Shown one piece after another: positions 1-15,386 of a DNA stretch of 64,000 nucleotides; position 1 is the stretch's first letter; each line of letters opens with the position of its first letter. The notes beneath the pieces were generated by a model. That model was not told the DNA's origin, did no database searches, and saw only the letters and a list, made by a program, of their open reading frames with translations. Source of the DNA: Tetracentron sinense (taxonomy: Eukaryota; Streptophyta; Magnoliopsida; Trochodendrales; Trochodendraceae). The position numbers were made by a program, and so were the translations under genes. The stretch is from the NCBI GenBank assembly GCA_015143295.1, contig CM026565.1:30450052-30514051 (forward strand), written 5' to 3'.

Positions 1-3000
1 TCAAAAGGTCGACTTTCAGCAACAATCTTTCTCTGCATACCATCCTTATAATACTTGAAGCATTGATGCCATGTAGATGGAACCACACCTGTCTCGTGTA
101 ACCAAGGACGTCCAAGCAGCAAGTGGTATGATGTCTTGCAATCAATGACATGGAAGAGTACTTCGGACTCCAAGTCTTCGATTGTGAGCTTTAAGCGGAC
201 CATTCCGATGGCTCTCTGCCCCCCTTGGTTAAAGCCTTGGATCACCAACCTGCTTCGACTCAATTGATCTGGAGAGATGCCAACTTTTCTCATCGTGCGG
301 ATGGGCATGATATTGACAGCAGACCCACAGTCAAGAAGAATGCGCTGAACTTTATGTTCTTTAATGGACCCTGTGACATACAGCGGCCTATTATGAGGAT
401 GAGAACCAAGTTGTAGGTCTTCGTCATCGAAGGTGATGGTGGCCATGCAAGAGGCACATGTCTCCGATTTCCTTTGAACCCAGTATTTTTCTTTGCACTT
501 GTCGGGATTAGTTAAGGCTTGAGCGAGGTTGAGCCGAGTCTTTTCCGGTAGTTGTAGGGCCTCAAAAAGACTCAAGTGTATTGATGTCTCTTCAATGTCG
601 GATGCATTATCTTCTCCTTTGGGATGCTCCTCTTCATGAATTGAAGGGGATGATTGGTTGGCAGGTACATCGTTCACTTCTTTTTCCGATGTGTCTGATT
701 CGACTTGGTAACATGCGACATAGTAGGCCGGCTCTCGTTCCTGTTTTTGGAGAAACCACATTGGTATGAAGTCGCCAAATGTGATTGCCAAAGGAGGAAA
801 CTGCTGAAAAATCTCTTCAGGATCAGCAGGAGGCACTTTAAATGCTTTTTTCTTCACTACCTTCTTCTTCTTCTTTGACTTGATGCTTGGACGAGTCTTT
901 CTTTTGGTCCGTTTTGCTCTTGGATGAAAAGGAGGAGGTGGATGTTGCACACGTCGTCGCCGTCGTGTAACCAATGTCCAACCGTCATTATCGATGAGAG
1001 AAGATTCTTCTGTTGACTCTCGTTCAATTTTTGTAGGGAGACATTGTTGTTGATGTAGCTGAGACAATGGAATTTGCCCTTGACTGGATGCTATCACTGA
1101 TATTGAATGGGGGATGCCAAAGCCAAGAGTTCCGGCTGTGACTTGCTTCAAATTTTGTGGCGGCCATGGTGCTTTTATTGCTTGAGGAGACAACATTGTT
1201 ACAGATGATGAAGGTGGAATCAAATTGGGGTTGAAAGACCCAAAGGCAACACTCGTCATATTCGAGGCTGCCACATCATTGATGGAGTCAAGTTCAATCT
1301 TTCCTTGTCGAGCTAGGTCCATAATCTTCTCTTTGAGGACGAAACATTTTCCAACCGGATGGCTAATCAGTTGGTGGTATCGACAGTATTTTGGGTCATC
1401 AACGCGACCCGCTTCCTCTGGACGTTTAGAGGTTGGCAATTCAATCAACTTTAGACTTAGCAGTTGATCGAGCATGCCAGATACCTCAGAGTCTGGAAAA
1501 GGATATTCTTTTGCCTCGAGCTCCTTGAGCGTCATCCTGCCTTGCCCTCTTTCTTGAGATGTGCCTGCTTTTGGCGGTTCCTGCTTCTTTTGGCTCGAGA
1601 TCTTGACCGGCTTGGTGGTAGTAGTGGTGATCATAGCCTCCTTAGTTTTGGAGGGTTTGGATGTGTTCCACTGCTTCTTCTCCGACTTGAAAGAATCGAT
1701 CGGTCGTGGATCTCCATGTGCGGCTATACTGAGCTCCATGTCATGAGCCCGTGTAGCTAATTCTTCAAAAGAACGAGGCTTAATCCCTTTGAGGATGTAA
1801 AGAAGCCCCCAGTGCATCCCTTGGATGCACATCTCAATAGCAGATGGTTCAGAAAGACGATCCTTGCAGTTAAGAGCAAGATTCCTCCACTTGTCGATGT
1901 AGTCAATAACAGGTTCATCTTTCACTTGTCGCACAGCGGCAAGCTCCACCATGCTCACTGTCCTTCTGGTGCTGTAGAAGCGGTTGAGAAATTCGCGTTC
2001 CAGTTGATCCCAACTGTCAATGGAACCAGACTCTAGATCGGTATACCAGTCGAACGCATTCCCTTTGAGGGAGCGAACGAATTGTTTCACCATGAAGTCT
2101 CCGTACGTGCCAGCATTATTGCAAGTCTCGATAAAGTGAGCAACGTGTTGTTTTGGATTGCCTTTTCCATCGAACTGTTGAAACTTTGGCGGTTGGTATC
2201 CTGTCGAGAAGCGCATTTGCTCAATGCGTTGAGAGTATGGCTTGGCATAGACCAAGGAAGATTGTGACGCACCCCCGTACTGAGCACAAATGGTATCGGA
2301 AATCATTGCTTGTAATTGCTGGACTGAGAGCGAAGCAATTGATACTTGGTGACTGTCCCGAGTGCGATCTCGCGAGCCGGATGCATTCCGGTTTTGTTCC
2401 TCTGCATCACGATTTCCTTGGAGAGTGAACCCCTTGTTTTGTTCTTCCGCTTCACGAGGGCCTCGGAGATTGAAACCCGGGGGATTTGTTGGTCCTTGAT
2501 TGGATTCATCTGCTTGGTTATTCTGCTCCAAGCGGCTTACCAGGTCTACAATCTGGGCATCTTTATCCTCAACTGCCTTTGTTAAATTTGCAATTGCGTT
2601 AGACATTTGTGCGATCTGCTCTTCAATCGTCGCTGCTTCCATCATCATGACAGACCTGATGGAGGTATGTGTCTCAGAATTTGAATGATTCTGATTCTGC
2701 ACTTCTTTGGAGGCTCGACCTTGAGAAGGAGAGCTCACGGAGGATGTTGACCCTGCGCTAGACTGTGCATCGGAAGGATGACTGGAGGACATACCCTCAG
2801 GCATCCTGGCCCGCGCAGTCTTAGCCATTTGCATCGGTTTGCAGACGCGTTGCTTGCGATGTTGAGAGAGGGCCCCAACCAAGTGAGAGGTACCAGACTG
2901 CGTCATATGACGTGTTGCTCGCCGATCATCGCTAGTAGCTGGTGTAGATTCAGGTGCAGAAGAGGTTGTGTTTCTCTTTCCATGGATGGCGGTGGCTGCA

Positions 3001-3023
3001 ACAACAGGTCTCTTGGGGGCCAT
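1..3023 (-). CDS. Ty3/gypsy-type gag-protease polyprotein, partial (runs off left edge)
   Basis: Reading the minus strand from an ATG at 3023 gives one uninterrupted frame of about 1,007 codons with no stop before the window edge, so the C-terminal part is missing. The N-terminal ~250 residues are low complexity, rich in Ser, Gln and Asn. A retrotransposon gag domain follows at roughly residues 280-400 (about 2200-1820), with the family pattern of a conserved FDGKGNPKQHVAHF block, an FVRSLKGNAFDWY block and EREFLNRFYSTRR. A Lys-rich linker follows. Near 319-332 is an aspartic protease signature, LLDCGSAVNIMP, with LLLGRPWLHE downstream at about 94-123. Gag packages the element RNA and the protease processes the polyprotein. 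Reverse transcriptase and integrase would lie left of the window. The intact frame suggests a young or recently active copy. The family level is secure; the lineage (Tat-like?) is a guess. Confidence 0.9.
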   Translation of the reverse strand, partial: MAPKRPVVAATAIHGKRNTTSSAPESTPATSDDRRATRHMTQSGTSHLVGALSQHRKQRVCKPMQMAKTARARMPEGMSSSHPSDAQSSAGSTSSVSSPSQGRASKEVQNQNHSNSETHTSIRSVMMMEAATIEEQIAQMSNAIANLTKAVEDKDAQIVDLVSRLEQNNQADESNQGPTNPPGFNLRGPREAEEQNKGFTLQGNRDAEEQNRNASGSRDRTRDSHQVSIASLSVQQLQAMISDTICAQYGGASQSSLVYAKPYSQRIEQMRFSTGYQPPKFQQFDGKGNPKQHVAHFIETCNNAGTYGDFMVKQFVRSLKGNAFDWYTDLESGSIDSWDQLEREFLNRFYSTRRTVSMVELAAVRQVKDEPVIDYIDKWRNLALNCKDRLSEPSAIEMCIQGMHWGLLYILKGIKPRSFEELATRAHDMELSIAAHGDPRPIDSFKSEKKQWNTSKPSKTKEAMITTTTTKPVKISSQKKQEPPKAGTSQERGQGRMTLKELEAKEYPFPDSEVSGMLDQLLSLKLIELPTSKRPEEAGRVDDPKYCRYHQLISHPVGKCFVLKEKIMDLARQGKIELDSINDVAASNMTSVAFGSFNPNLIPPSSSVTMLSPQAIKAPWPPQNLKQVTAGTLGFGIPHSISVIASSQGQIPLSQLHQQQCLPTKIERESTEESSLIDNDGWTLVTRRRRRVQHPPPPFHPRAKRTKRKTRPSIKSKKKKKVVKKKAFKVPPADPEEIFQQFPPLAITFGDFIPMWFLQKQEREPAYYVACYQVESDTSEKEVNDVPANQSSPSIHEEEHPKGEDNASDIEETSIHLSLFEALQLPEKTRLNLAQALTNPDKCKEKYWVQRKSETCASCMATITFDDEDLQLGSHPHNRPLYVTGSIKEHKVQRILLDCGSAVNIMPIRTMRKVGISPDQLSRSRLVIQGFNQGGQRAIGMVRLKLTIEDLESEVLFHVIDCKTSYHLLLGRPWLHETGVVPSTWHQCFKYYKDGMQRKIVAESRPF

Positions 3024-3094
3024 TGATGCTGCTTAATTGTTTGCTGACTGAAAGATGAGAGGTAGAGAGAGTCCCACCGGGCGTGCCAAAAATT
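3024..3094 (-). other. retrotransposon leader with primer-binding-site region
   Basis: This is the short untranslated stretch between the inner LTR edge and the gag ATG. Just inside the LTR, on the minus strand, it reads TTTGGCACGCCCGGTGGGAC (about 3071-3090), where a tRNA primer-binding site is expected. I did not match it to a particular tRNA. Confidence 0.6.
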
Positions 3095-3464
3095 TGTCGA
3101 CACAAAATTTCGTGGACGAAATAATGATGAACAAAATATTTTATTTATTTTCAGTTTGGTACAACTCTCAAGAAATCCTCTGATTAACAATCAGAAATTT
3201 CTAAAGTAGAAGATAAGGGCCGAGGCGTGATCTCGATCTTCTTTGAAGGTGTTGATGTAGCTTTTCCTTTCTTCCGGGCTTCGCGCTTAATCGGCTAGAA
3301 AGTGATTTTGGAGGAGAACTGGCTTCTTTGCAGCTTTGTCTTCTCCGGAATGATTTGATTTCTTTTCTTTGAAGGTTAGAGAATGCTTCTGAGTTCTCTT
3401 CTTTGGCTTCTTCTGAATTTCTCTCTCTGAATTTCTGAATCTCTAAATCTCTAGCTTTGGCTCT

Positions 3465-3472
3465 TATTTATA
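3465..3472 (-). promoter_or_regulatory. TATA box of the LTR promoter
   Basis: TATAAATA on the minus strand, within a TATAAATAAGAGCC context. It lies about 370 bp upstream of the inner LTR edge, so transcription would start near 3435 and run towards gag. It lies just downstream, in transcription order, of the tandem repeats. Confidence 0.6.
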
Positions 3473-3479
3473 GACTTTT

Positions 3480-3857
3480 AGAGATAAGGATCTCAAGAAT
3501 CCTACTCCATCTAGTGGTTTAAAGGATTTAAGAGATCTTAATAAGGCTTATCCATTTAGAGATAAAGATTTCAAGAGTTCCACTTTATTTAGTAGTTTAA
3601 GGGATTTAAGAGATCTTGATAAGACTTATCCATTTAGAGATAAGGATTTCAAGAGTCCCACTCTATTTAGAGTTTAAGGGATTTAAGAGATCTTGATAAG
3701 ACTTATCCATTTAGAGATAAGGATTTCAAGAGTCCCACTCTATTTAGTAGTTTAAAAGATCTTGATAAGACTTATCCATTTAGAGATAAGAATTTCAAGA
3801 GTCCCACTCTATTTAGTAGTTTAAGGGATTTAAGAGATCTTGATAAGGCTTTCATGG
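3480..3857 (-). repeat. five-copy ~78-bp tandem repeat in the LTR U3 region
   Basis: Five successive copies begin with AGAGATAAGGATTTCAAGAG-like sequence at about 3480, 3558, 3637, 3714 and 3783. Each continues through a conserved TTAAGAGATCTTGATAAG block. One copy is about 10 bp shorter through loss of one GGATTTAAGA unit. The outermost copies are the most diverged and the inner ones nearly identical. Such arrays directly upstream of an LTR TATA box often act as enhancer-like modules; that role is inference here. Confidence 0.85.
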
Positions 3858-4437
3858 GCCCCACCCATCTTCTTGGGTATTGAGTCCACAATCAGGTTTT
3901 TTGTATTGACGGATCGACCCACTTATCGAGTGTATGACCCATTTAGATTTGGACTTGAGTTTTGAGTTTATAGGCTTTCTACTTCGTGCCCAGACCCGAG
4001 CCGTAAGAGGCTCATGCCTTGTCATTAGGCCCAATTTAAATGTATAGGGCTTTTTAATGATTTTAGGCTTTTTATATAATTTTATCAGAGTGTAAGGACC
4101 TTTGCGTAAAATTAATAAATTTTAGGGTTCTACAGGGTTTCTTGGTGTTAGAGACCTGAATCCGATTCTTCTTGTGGGAGTCGACTATGTTCATGTTATT
4201 CACTCCCTCTGTGATCTCTTCCATTGCAGAGAAGAAACTAACCCTAACTCTCTTTCTTTCTCTCTCACAGATAAACAATATCAAAGGAGAAAACAGAACA
4301 AATACAGAAGGAGTTCAGTTAAGAGATAATAACACAAGAAATATGCAAAAGCACAAATCCCTTGGAAGCTAGGGTTTCTTTTCATTACAACCAAGAGCAT
4401 TGCTATTTGCTAGCCCTATTCCCTATTCCCAGGCAGA

Positions 4438-5420
4438 GATTGAATCACAAACAATCGCGATTTAACTCTCTCCGAGTTCAATCGCACCCACAGGCCAACA
4501 CGTGTCCTTAATTAATATTAACTATGGTTAAGATTCACTAACCCTTAGGGTTCAACAATTTTGCTCTCACAATCAACTCCTTTTGACTCGGGTTAGTTTA
4601 AATTAACCCTTTGGTTAATTTATTTTATATTATTTTTCTAAGAGCCAAGGATAGATGGGTGGGTGAACCCTAAGGGTGGTGGATGAATCTTAACCCCAAC
4701 TAAATGGGTAAGAAGGAGGACACATGACAAGAAAATGGGGACCAAGACGCCCTTCCTCATGTCACCAACGGAGGAGCTGATTATTTTCCTTATTTTAAAT
4801 ATTAAGACAATTTATTAACTAGTTAAATATTTTTTCTAAAAATTAAGGTTAGATTATGAAACCCTAAAAATTAGTAAATCTTAACCACAATTAATAGGGG
4901 TTAACAAGAACACGTGTTGACATGCGATTAGGGTTGCACAAAGCCCGATCGGTTTGTTGGTGCGGCTCGGCCCGAGATCAGCCCAAAATTTAGGCTTGAA
5001 CAGGCCAAGTCAAGCCTAAAAAAAAGCTCGAAAACTCAATCAAGCCGAGCTCGGGCCAACCCTTGTGCGGCTTGACCCGGCTCGATTAAGGCTCGGTTCG
5101 GCCCGAACTCTGTTCGACTTGAATATTATTTTAAAAAAATAAAAAATTATTTATCTAAATAATATAAAATATTACTTTTTTTAAAAAAAAAGAAAAAAGG
5201 TATTCAAGCCAAGCCAAGCCCAGCTCGAGCTTGAATCAATTCGGGCCGAGCTAGCTTTGAGTCAGGCTTTTGAATTCGGGCCGAGCTTCGGGCCACGCTT
5301 TCAAGCTTTATTTCAAGCCAAGCCGAGCCAGGCTTGGCCAAGCCCGAAGAAGCCCAGCCCGAATACAGCCCTAGGTGCGATTGAACTCTCCCCGAGTTCA
5401 ACCAGGATTGGTTGTGATTC
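4438..5420. mobile_element. long-TIR foldback element, interrupted by a hAT insertion
   Basis: The left arm, from about 4438 (GATTGAATCACAAACAATC, then a block with CCGAGTTCAATCGCACCCA, then an ACACGTGTCC block and TTAACTATGGTTAAGATTCA), recurs inverted on the right from about 4840. There the order is AATCTTAACCACAATTAATA, CACGTGTTGACATGCGAT and then, beyond the hAT insertion, GGTGCGATTGAACTCTCC and TTGTGATTC near 5415. A second internal pair of similar arms (4625-4725) suggests nesting. Arm sequences of the same kind occur at 8290-8670, 39365-39465 and elsewhere. Long TIRs without coding capacity fit a Mutator-like or foldback MITE, but no clear TSD was found. Confidence 0.55.
4929..5373. 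mobile_element. non-autonomous hAT element, copy 1
   Basis: The ends are TAGGGTTGCACAAAGCCC on the left and, reading inward from the right, TAGGGCTGTATTCGGGC. The interior is built of degenerate GC-rich runs such as AAGCCGAGC and GGCTCGGCCC. The flanking 8-mers are CATGCGAT (4921-4928) and GGTGCGAT (5374-5381), a 6/8 match consistent with a decayed 8-bp hAT duplication. Length 445 bp with no coding capacity. A sister copy lies at 37415-37918. Confidence 0.75.
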
Positions 5421-5747
5421 GAAGTTTCGAACTCATTGGGCTAGAATGCCTTGTACAATCTATCAACTCAGCATTAATGAACTCAGACATAGCCAATTAT
5501 AATTGAATTAAAGAGAATTCAATTGCATCTGTGTCACGTGTGTATTGAAAGAAAAAAAAAAAGTAAATTTGAATTTTCTACTTGTTTTTTCCTCATCCAA
5601 TCTATCACTGACACGGCAATTGAATTCTCATTAATTCACTTGCAATTGGCTGTGATATGATCTCGACATTAATGTAAACTATTAGCGAATGATTTACCAT
5701 AAAATAGAGTAGTAATTAGCCCATCTCATTTGACTACATAATCTAAT
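5421..5747. other. intergenic, nothing recognised
   Basis: AT-rich sequence. Short arm-like pieces (TTGCAATTGGCTGTGATATG near 5640) may be remains of the neighbouring foldback family. No gene seen. Confidence 0.4.
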
Positions 5748-5932
5748 GCGGGGTGTAGCCCAGTGGCCGAAGGACGAACCGTAAACCCAGATGTCTCAGG
5801 ATCGATTCTTGGGGCAACCCTCAATATCAATTGTATGAGGTGGGGGTATTCCCTATGCAACACGTGTGAGTAGTATTATGAGTCTTTTAAGGCTAAGGAT
5901 ATCCACATTTATAAAAATAAAAAAAATGTTGT
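5748..5932 (+). mobile_element. tRNA-derived SINE (Au-like)
   Basis: The head reads GTGTAGCCCAGTGGCCGAAG, an A-box-like Pol III promoter block, followed about 45 bp later by GGATCGATTCTTGG, a B-box-like block. A tRNA-unrelated body and an A-rich tail (AAAAATAAAAAAAA near 5915-5927) follow. Such elements are transcribed by Pol III and mobilised by LINE enzymes. No convincing target duplication was found. Confidence 0.7.
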
Positions 5933-6104
5933 TAAACCTAATCATGAGTTAATTTTTGTTTTTGTTTTTCTAACTCTAAGGTTAAATGAATGAACTCTAA
6001 GAGTGAGTGAATCTTTCATAGTTAATGAATGTTAAAAAGAAGGATGAATTAATGAGGACCAACATTTTATTACATTGTAAAAATGTATGGAATTTTTTTA
6101 AAAA

Positions 6105-6262
6105 AAGTTCTGATTAGAGGATTACAGGTCCTCTTCCAAGATGACCATACCAATCAATTTTCACACATTGTGAAAGAATAATAAAGTTAAAATAAAATAA
6201 CAGTTTTAATGTCATGTATCAATTTGTAATTAGGTAGTAAGTTTGAAAGACCTCGTGGCCCT
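6105..6262. mobile_element. small MITE, family with GGTCCTCTTYCAA ends (copy 1)
   Basis: This ~155-bp unit contains GGTCCTCTTCCAAGATGACC on the left and an AACAGTTTTAATGTCATGTA-like centre. It recurs in opposite orientation at 38080-38240, where both ends read as AGGTCCTCTTTC/AGGTCCTCTTCC inverted repeats. The interior is AT-rich and non-coding. Confidence 0.55.
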
Positions 6263-6834
6263 TTTTCATTTTCCTTTAAAAAAAAAACTGCTAGTAAATA
6301 ATTTAAACCCCTATAAGTAGGGAATAATGCAGGATCCTTTATAAAGGCACGGTAATCTTAAGGATGACATTGTGATTTTTTTCATCTCTTAGTTGTTTTA
6401 TCAAGGACGTGGGAATCTGATTCGCAAAATAAAGGAGCGACCAAATCTTATACTTTGATTTTGTGCGGCATTCTCCTTTGCTCCGTTAGGTATTAACCCT
6501 TGAGAAAAGAATTGGCAGCCAAAGACAATCAGCTTATGACATTTACCCAAAAAAAAGGCAAAAAAAAAAAAAAAAAAAACTTTTGTTCATCCTTATAAAA
6601 AAAGAAAGAAATTGCGGGACGACCAATAAATATAAGAGCTAATTATTAGATTGAAAAAACAATGCTTGTTTTTTCTTCTAGCCCAGGTCTTTTCTTATAC
6701 TGAACTCCTTTGGTAACCTCAATTATTTATATATAATTTTTTTTTTTAATTGAAGAAACTAATTACACACTAGAAACCATAACTCCCTCACGTGGGGAAC
6801 CTCTAAGAAACTAAGATCTGGCTTACACCTTGCT
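6263..6834. other. intergenic, nothing recognised
   Basis: AT-rich with A-runs (6557-6580). No coding, RNA or repeat structure that I can support. Confidence 0.4.
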
Positions 6835-7448
6835 CAGGGGTGGAGCCAGGGGGTTCGCGGGCCATGCCCCCCCAAATTTTTTGTAAATCATTATAGCTGT
6901 AGTATGAATAGTGGGCCCTTAATTAAATTTTTTTTTTAGTGTACTTAGCCCCTCTAATTTTATTTGTCCTATATAATATAGTGCCCCCTCAATTCTTTTT
7001 TGTCATATATATAGTGGGCCCCCCAATGGAGTCCCCTTATGCCCTTGAGGTTGCCACATGTCCATATTGGCACCCCTTAACTATGGTTAAAATTCACCCA
7101 ATCTTAGGATTCACCTACTTATCCTTAGTTTTTAGAAAAAAATATTTAAATAATTTAACCTTAGGAGTTAGTGAATTTTAAACTAGGGTTCAAAAAGAAA
7201 TTTGATATATTTTTAAAACTAAGGATAGGTGGGTGAATCTTAACCAAAATTAAGGAGTATTAATAGTGACATGTGGCGGCCTCAAAGGCATTACCGGGAA
7301 AAAAAATTCTCAAAATAAAAAAACTATCCCAAATTTTGTTTTCTTGGGGCCTACGCTCCCAAACCCCCAAGTTTCATACCCTCAAATCAATTTTTTTTTA
7401 TACATGTATTTTGGCCCCCCCAATGAAAAATTCCTGGTTCCACCCTTG
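6835..7448. mobile_element. non-autonomous hAT element with perfect 8-bp TSD
   Basis: The left terminus is CAGGGGTGGAGCCAGG and the right terminus, inverted, is CAAGGGTGGAACCAGG. Both flanks carry the identical 8-mer ACCTTGCT (6827-6834 and 7449-7456). Length 614 bp. The short TIR starting CA(A/G)GGG and the 8-bp TSD are diagnostic of the hAT superfamily. There is no transposase. A second inverted-repeat element is nested at about 7050-7290. Confidence 0.85.
7050..7290. mobile_element. foldback MITE nested in the hAT element
   Basis: The left arm runs from TTGAGGTTGCCACATGTCC through TTAACTATGGTTAAAATTCA. The right arm mirrors it as GTGAATCTTAACCAAAATTA, then GACATGTGGCGGCCTCAA. It belongs to the window-wide CCACRTGTCC/TTAACYATGGTTAA family, which also includes 15387-15742 and 24800-24945. 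Confidence 0.65.
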
Positions 7449-7550
7449 ACCTTGCTAGAGTTAATCCACGTGGAAGATGATCCGAAACATGACATAAGCC
7501 CTGACTAAATTGCGCAATCTTATGCACAAGTACATTGACCATACACACAC

Positions 7551-7726
7551 ACCGTGAGAATAGCCCAGTGGTAGGTGTATCCCTTCCTTAGGAAGGAGGT
7601 TCTGGGTTCTATTCCCGAGAGGGTGAGAGTAGGTTACACTCTCCACCCGCCTTTAACTTAGAACAGATACGGACTTACTAACCGGGGTTGCGGCCTAACC
7701 GTGTGTCTCGTACCAAAAATAAAAAA
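7551..7726 (+). mobile_element. full-length tRNA-derived SINE (family A) with TSD
   Basis: The head AATAGCCCAGTGGTAGG is A-box-like and GGTTCTGGGTTCTATTCCC contains a B-box-like block. The 3' end reads GTGTCTCGTACCAAAAATA plus an A-tail. The target duplication is AAGTACATTGAC at 7528-7539 and 7727-7738, extending with mismatches into a CA-rich run. The same family recurs 5'-truncated at 27814-27879 (minus) and at about 56420-56570. Confidence 0.85.
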
Positions 7727-7739
7727 AAGTACATTGACT

Positions 7740-8285
7740 GTACACACATACAAGAATCTTATGATGAGGGATCTGATGGAGGTTGGTGCTTTATATCACA
7801 CCATTGATAGCTGTTATTTCTGTCGGTTCTGGTTGATCTAAATGTTTAAAAATGGTTTTAACATCGAAGTTTGAACACCACCAACATCCATCTTTGCTCC
7901 ACTACAACTGAGACTGCGTTGTGAAGGGTCACTACCACGGCCACAAGAGGGGGGAGACCCCAATGAAAGCTTGCATATGACCTTGGAGGATACCACCTTT
8001 ATGATCTCTAGCAATTAAAGCCAATGCCCACCTTCGCTCTGTTTTGATCGGCTGCCCCCCATCTGGGTTGATTTTGATCCAACCATAAAGTGGAGGTGTC
8101 CGGAAGTTCTGCTTGGACTTTGAAATTTAACTATAGGAGTTAAGAAATTCTAACCAGAGTTAAAATGGCTCTCTAAATGAGGCCAGATGATTTTGGTCTC
8201 GCGAGGGCTAGACCAACTCTGTTCTCAAGAAGAAGGCAGTATTAAGTTTCAAGTGAACAGGATCGGATTTGGCCTCGCCCTCACA
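7740..8285. other. intergenic, nothing recognised
   Basis: No convincing frame, splice structure or repeat seen in this stretch. Confidence 0.4.
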
Positions 8286-8289
8286 GACC

Positions 8290-8670
8290 AAAACCGTTGG
8301 CCCACTCAAGGTTAGATACATGAACCCTAGGGGTGAATGAATCTTAACCACAGTTAATGGGCGTTAAACAGACACATGCCCTACCAAAAAAAAAAAAAAA
8401 AAGACACATGACAGCGTGTAGAGCCAGACAGTTTAGGTCTGGCACGGCCAGATCAAATCACATTCCCAAGTGAACATGTTGAGCTCGAGATGGGATCACA
8501 GTCCATTTCGAGTTCACCCACAAGTCTTTAACACATTTTTTTCCTATAAACTAATGTTGAACCACAAGGGTTAGTAAATCTTAACCACAGTGAATAAAGG
8601 TCAAAAGGGACAAGTGTTGCTGTGGGTATGTGAATTCTGAGAGTTCAATCACAATTGACTGTTATCCAAT
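8290..8670. repeat. degenerate arms of the foldback family
   Basis: Two blocks resemble right arms of the 4438-5420 element: GAATGAATCTTAACCACAG near 8331, and TAAATCTTAACCACAGTGAA near 8575 followed by GGGACAAGTGTTGCTGTGGG and GAGAGTTCAATCACAATTG. The left partners are too diverged to place. Confidence 0.45.
8379..8401 (+). mobile_element. ultra-short retroposon tail insertion
   Basis: CCCTACC followed by about 17 A sits between two copies of AGACACATG (8370-8378 and 8402-8410). The 9-bp duplication and the ACC-plus-A tail, shared with local SINEs and LINEs, indicate an almost completely 5'-truncated retrotransposition event. Confidence 0.6.
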
Positions 8671-8679
8671 CTCTGTTGA

Positions 8680-9795
8680 GCACTTACTCCAAATGGGTCT
8701 ACCTGCATACAAGGTTGAGATTTGAGAATAAGCCATCTCAACCTTATTTCTGGGTGTTTGGCTACAAACATTGAGTTAAGAAAGGCCAAGTTAAATGGGC
8801 ATTTGCGTTGGACATGATCCGGGAAAAGCCTGCTAGAAATTGGCAGGCTAAAATTGAATCCTTATCAGTTTGGCCCGTAATAGAATGGAAAGGCCAGACC
8901 TGACAGGAATAGTTGGCATTTGATTCTCCATGTAGGTACAGAATGGCAAAACAGCATCTAACAACACTGGAGCACAATCGGTTCGGTTCCTCGATGTCAT
9001 GGTCAAGAAAGAATGCCACTATGGTCAACCAGAGTGATAGCTTGTATTCCTGTTGTAGGATAATTAAAATAACCTTGCCAATATGGAATCAATGTACATT
9101 TAGTGTCACATGTCTACAATGTGGGGAGCAAACAGATTCAGCCATGGCTGACCACACAACCATATCATCATTTCCAATTTTCTTCAATATTATTTGAGAA
9201 TATTCATCAATGAAGAAAGAAAAAAGTAATATTTTGAGCCAGCAAATGGTACCTTACAATGATCCATTCCTTCTTTCCGCAATCACTATGAAAGAGATCT
9301 CCAATGGATAGAGAAAGATGGGAGTAAAAGAGAATAAGCATTCATGCAATATCAAGCTGTGACTAAATATATTTATATATATATATACTTGAAGCTTTAC
9401 AAATACGAAATAATCTTTCATTACCGACGGCTAAAGACAGAAAAACTGCCAACAAGGATACAAACTGTTACATTAACTACTCCAAAAAGAATGGACATGT
9501 TGAGTTCAACAGTTAGTACCCCAAGTATAGACATAATACGCCAATCAATGGCGTTAATCAGGTAAAGAAGAAGGGAAAAGTAACAATGAAACCTTCCCGC
9601 CCAAGAAAAACCTGGTAAAGCTCTAATTTTTTAAGAAAAACCTCAACTGGATGCAGACTCTGAGGATGATGACTGTCTTGTATATTCCCATCCTATAGTT
9701 AGTCTTTTATAGCTAGTAGTATGCTACGCTATACCATATAGCTAATATACTGCTTTTGTGAACCAGACAGAAAGTTATGAGAGAGTGAGAGATGT
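8680..9795. other. 3' flank of the helicase gene, nothing else recognised
   Basis: Holds no gene that I can support. The last few hundred bases next to 9801 would include the 3' UTR of the minus-strand helicase. No clear polyadenylation signal was picked out. Confidence 0.4.
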
Positions 9796-9801
9796 ACTTA
9801 T

Positions 9802-14945
<5,144 letters not shown>

Positions 14946-15386
14946 CGTCGTAACTCTGTAACACTAAACGGAAACCCTAAAAAAGCTCAAAAACCCTAGA
15001 CCTGTAACTTGTAGAAAATGCAGAAACACTACTAGAACTCTTCCTCTATAAAACCCTCAAACCGTAGAACTCTTCAAGCATAAACCCCAAAATTCCAGAA
15101 CATTCAACTCTTCTTCTACTCGCAAAACCCTAGAATTCTACTCAAAAGAGTATAATTGATTCAATGAAAACCATAGACCCTAAAAACGAAGAAGAAATCT
15201 ACACTGCAAGAATTCAAAAGGGTTGGAGAGATCAAAACGCAGAGATCGTTTAGTACTAAACAGATTTTATTAACCCTAGGAAGATCATTTGGAGACAGCT
15301 AAACCACAAAACGCTAGAAGATGCTTTGCTTCACAGAGAAGGAGAGGGTTTTTCCGAAGGAATTGGAGTTGGAGTCAAATCCTCTA
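14946..15386 (-). promoter_or_regulatory. 5' UTR and core promoter region of the helicase gene
   Basis: The 440 bp upstream of the ATG, on the minus strand, are purine/pyrimidine biased and contain several AAACCCTA-type motifs (AAAACCCTAG and AAACCCTAAA on the plus strand near 14970-15130). These resemble telo-box-like sites, but they lie here in reverse orientation relative to the gene. No distinct TATA box was chosen. Confidence 0.35.

Larger units (their letters stand above)
3095..4134 (-). mobile_element. 5' LTR of the Ty3/gypsy-type element
   Basis: On the minus strand the repeat opens with TGTAGAACCC at 4134 and closes with TGTCGACA at 3095, the usual TG...CA ends, directly before the primer-binding region and the gag frame. 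Its length is 1,040 bp. It contains a TATA box and a five-copy tandem array. The partner LTR is outside the window, so the ends cannot be checked by pairwise comparison and no target duplication can be read. The boundaries rest on the terminal dinucleotides and on their position relative to gag. Confidence 0.75.

Noticed and set aside
225..2688. Many plus-strand frames of 60-98 codons in the first 2.7 kb
   Set aside because: They are shadows of the long minus-strand gag-protease frame, which alone shows domain motifs.
3480..3857. CRISPR-like array
   Set aside because: Contiguous tandem repeats without spacers, inside a plant LTR.
7555..7625. Possible tRNA gene (A-box and B-box present)
   Set aside because: The sequence does not fold into a cloverleaf, carries a SINE body and A-tail, and is bounded by a target duplication.
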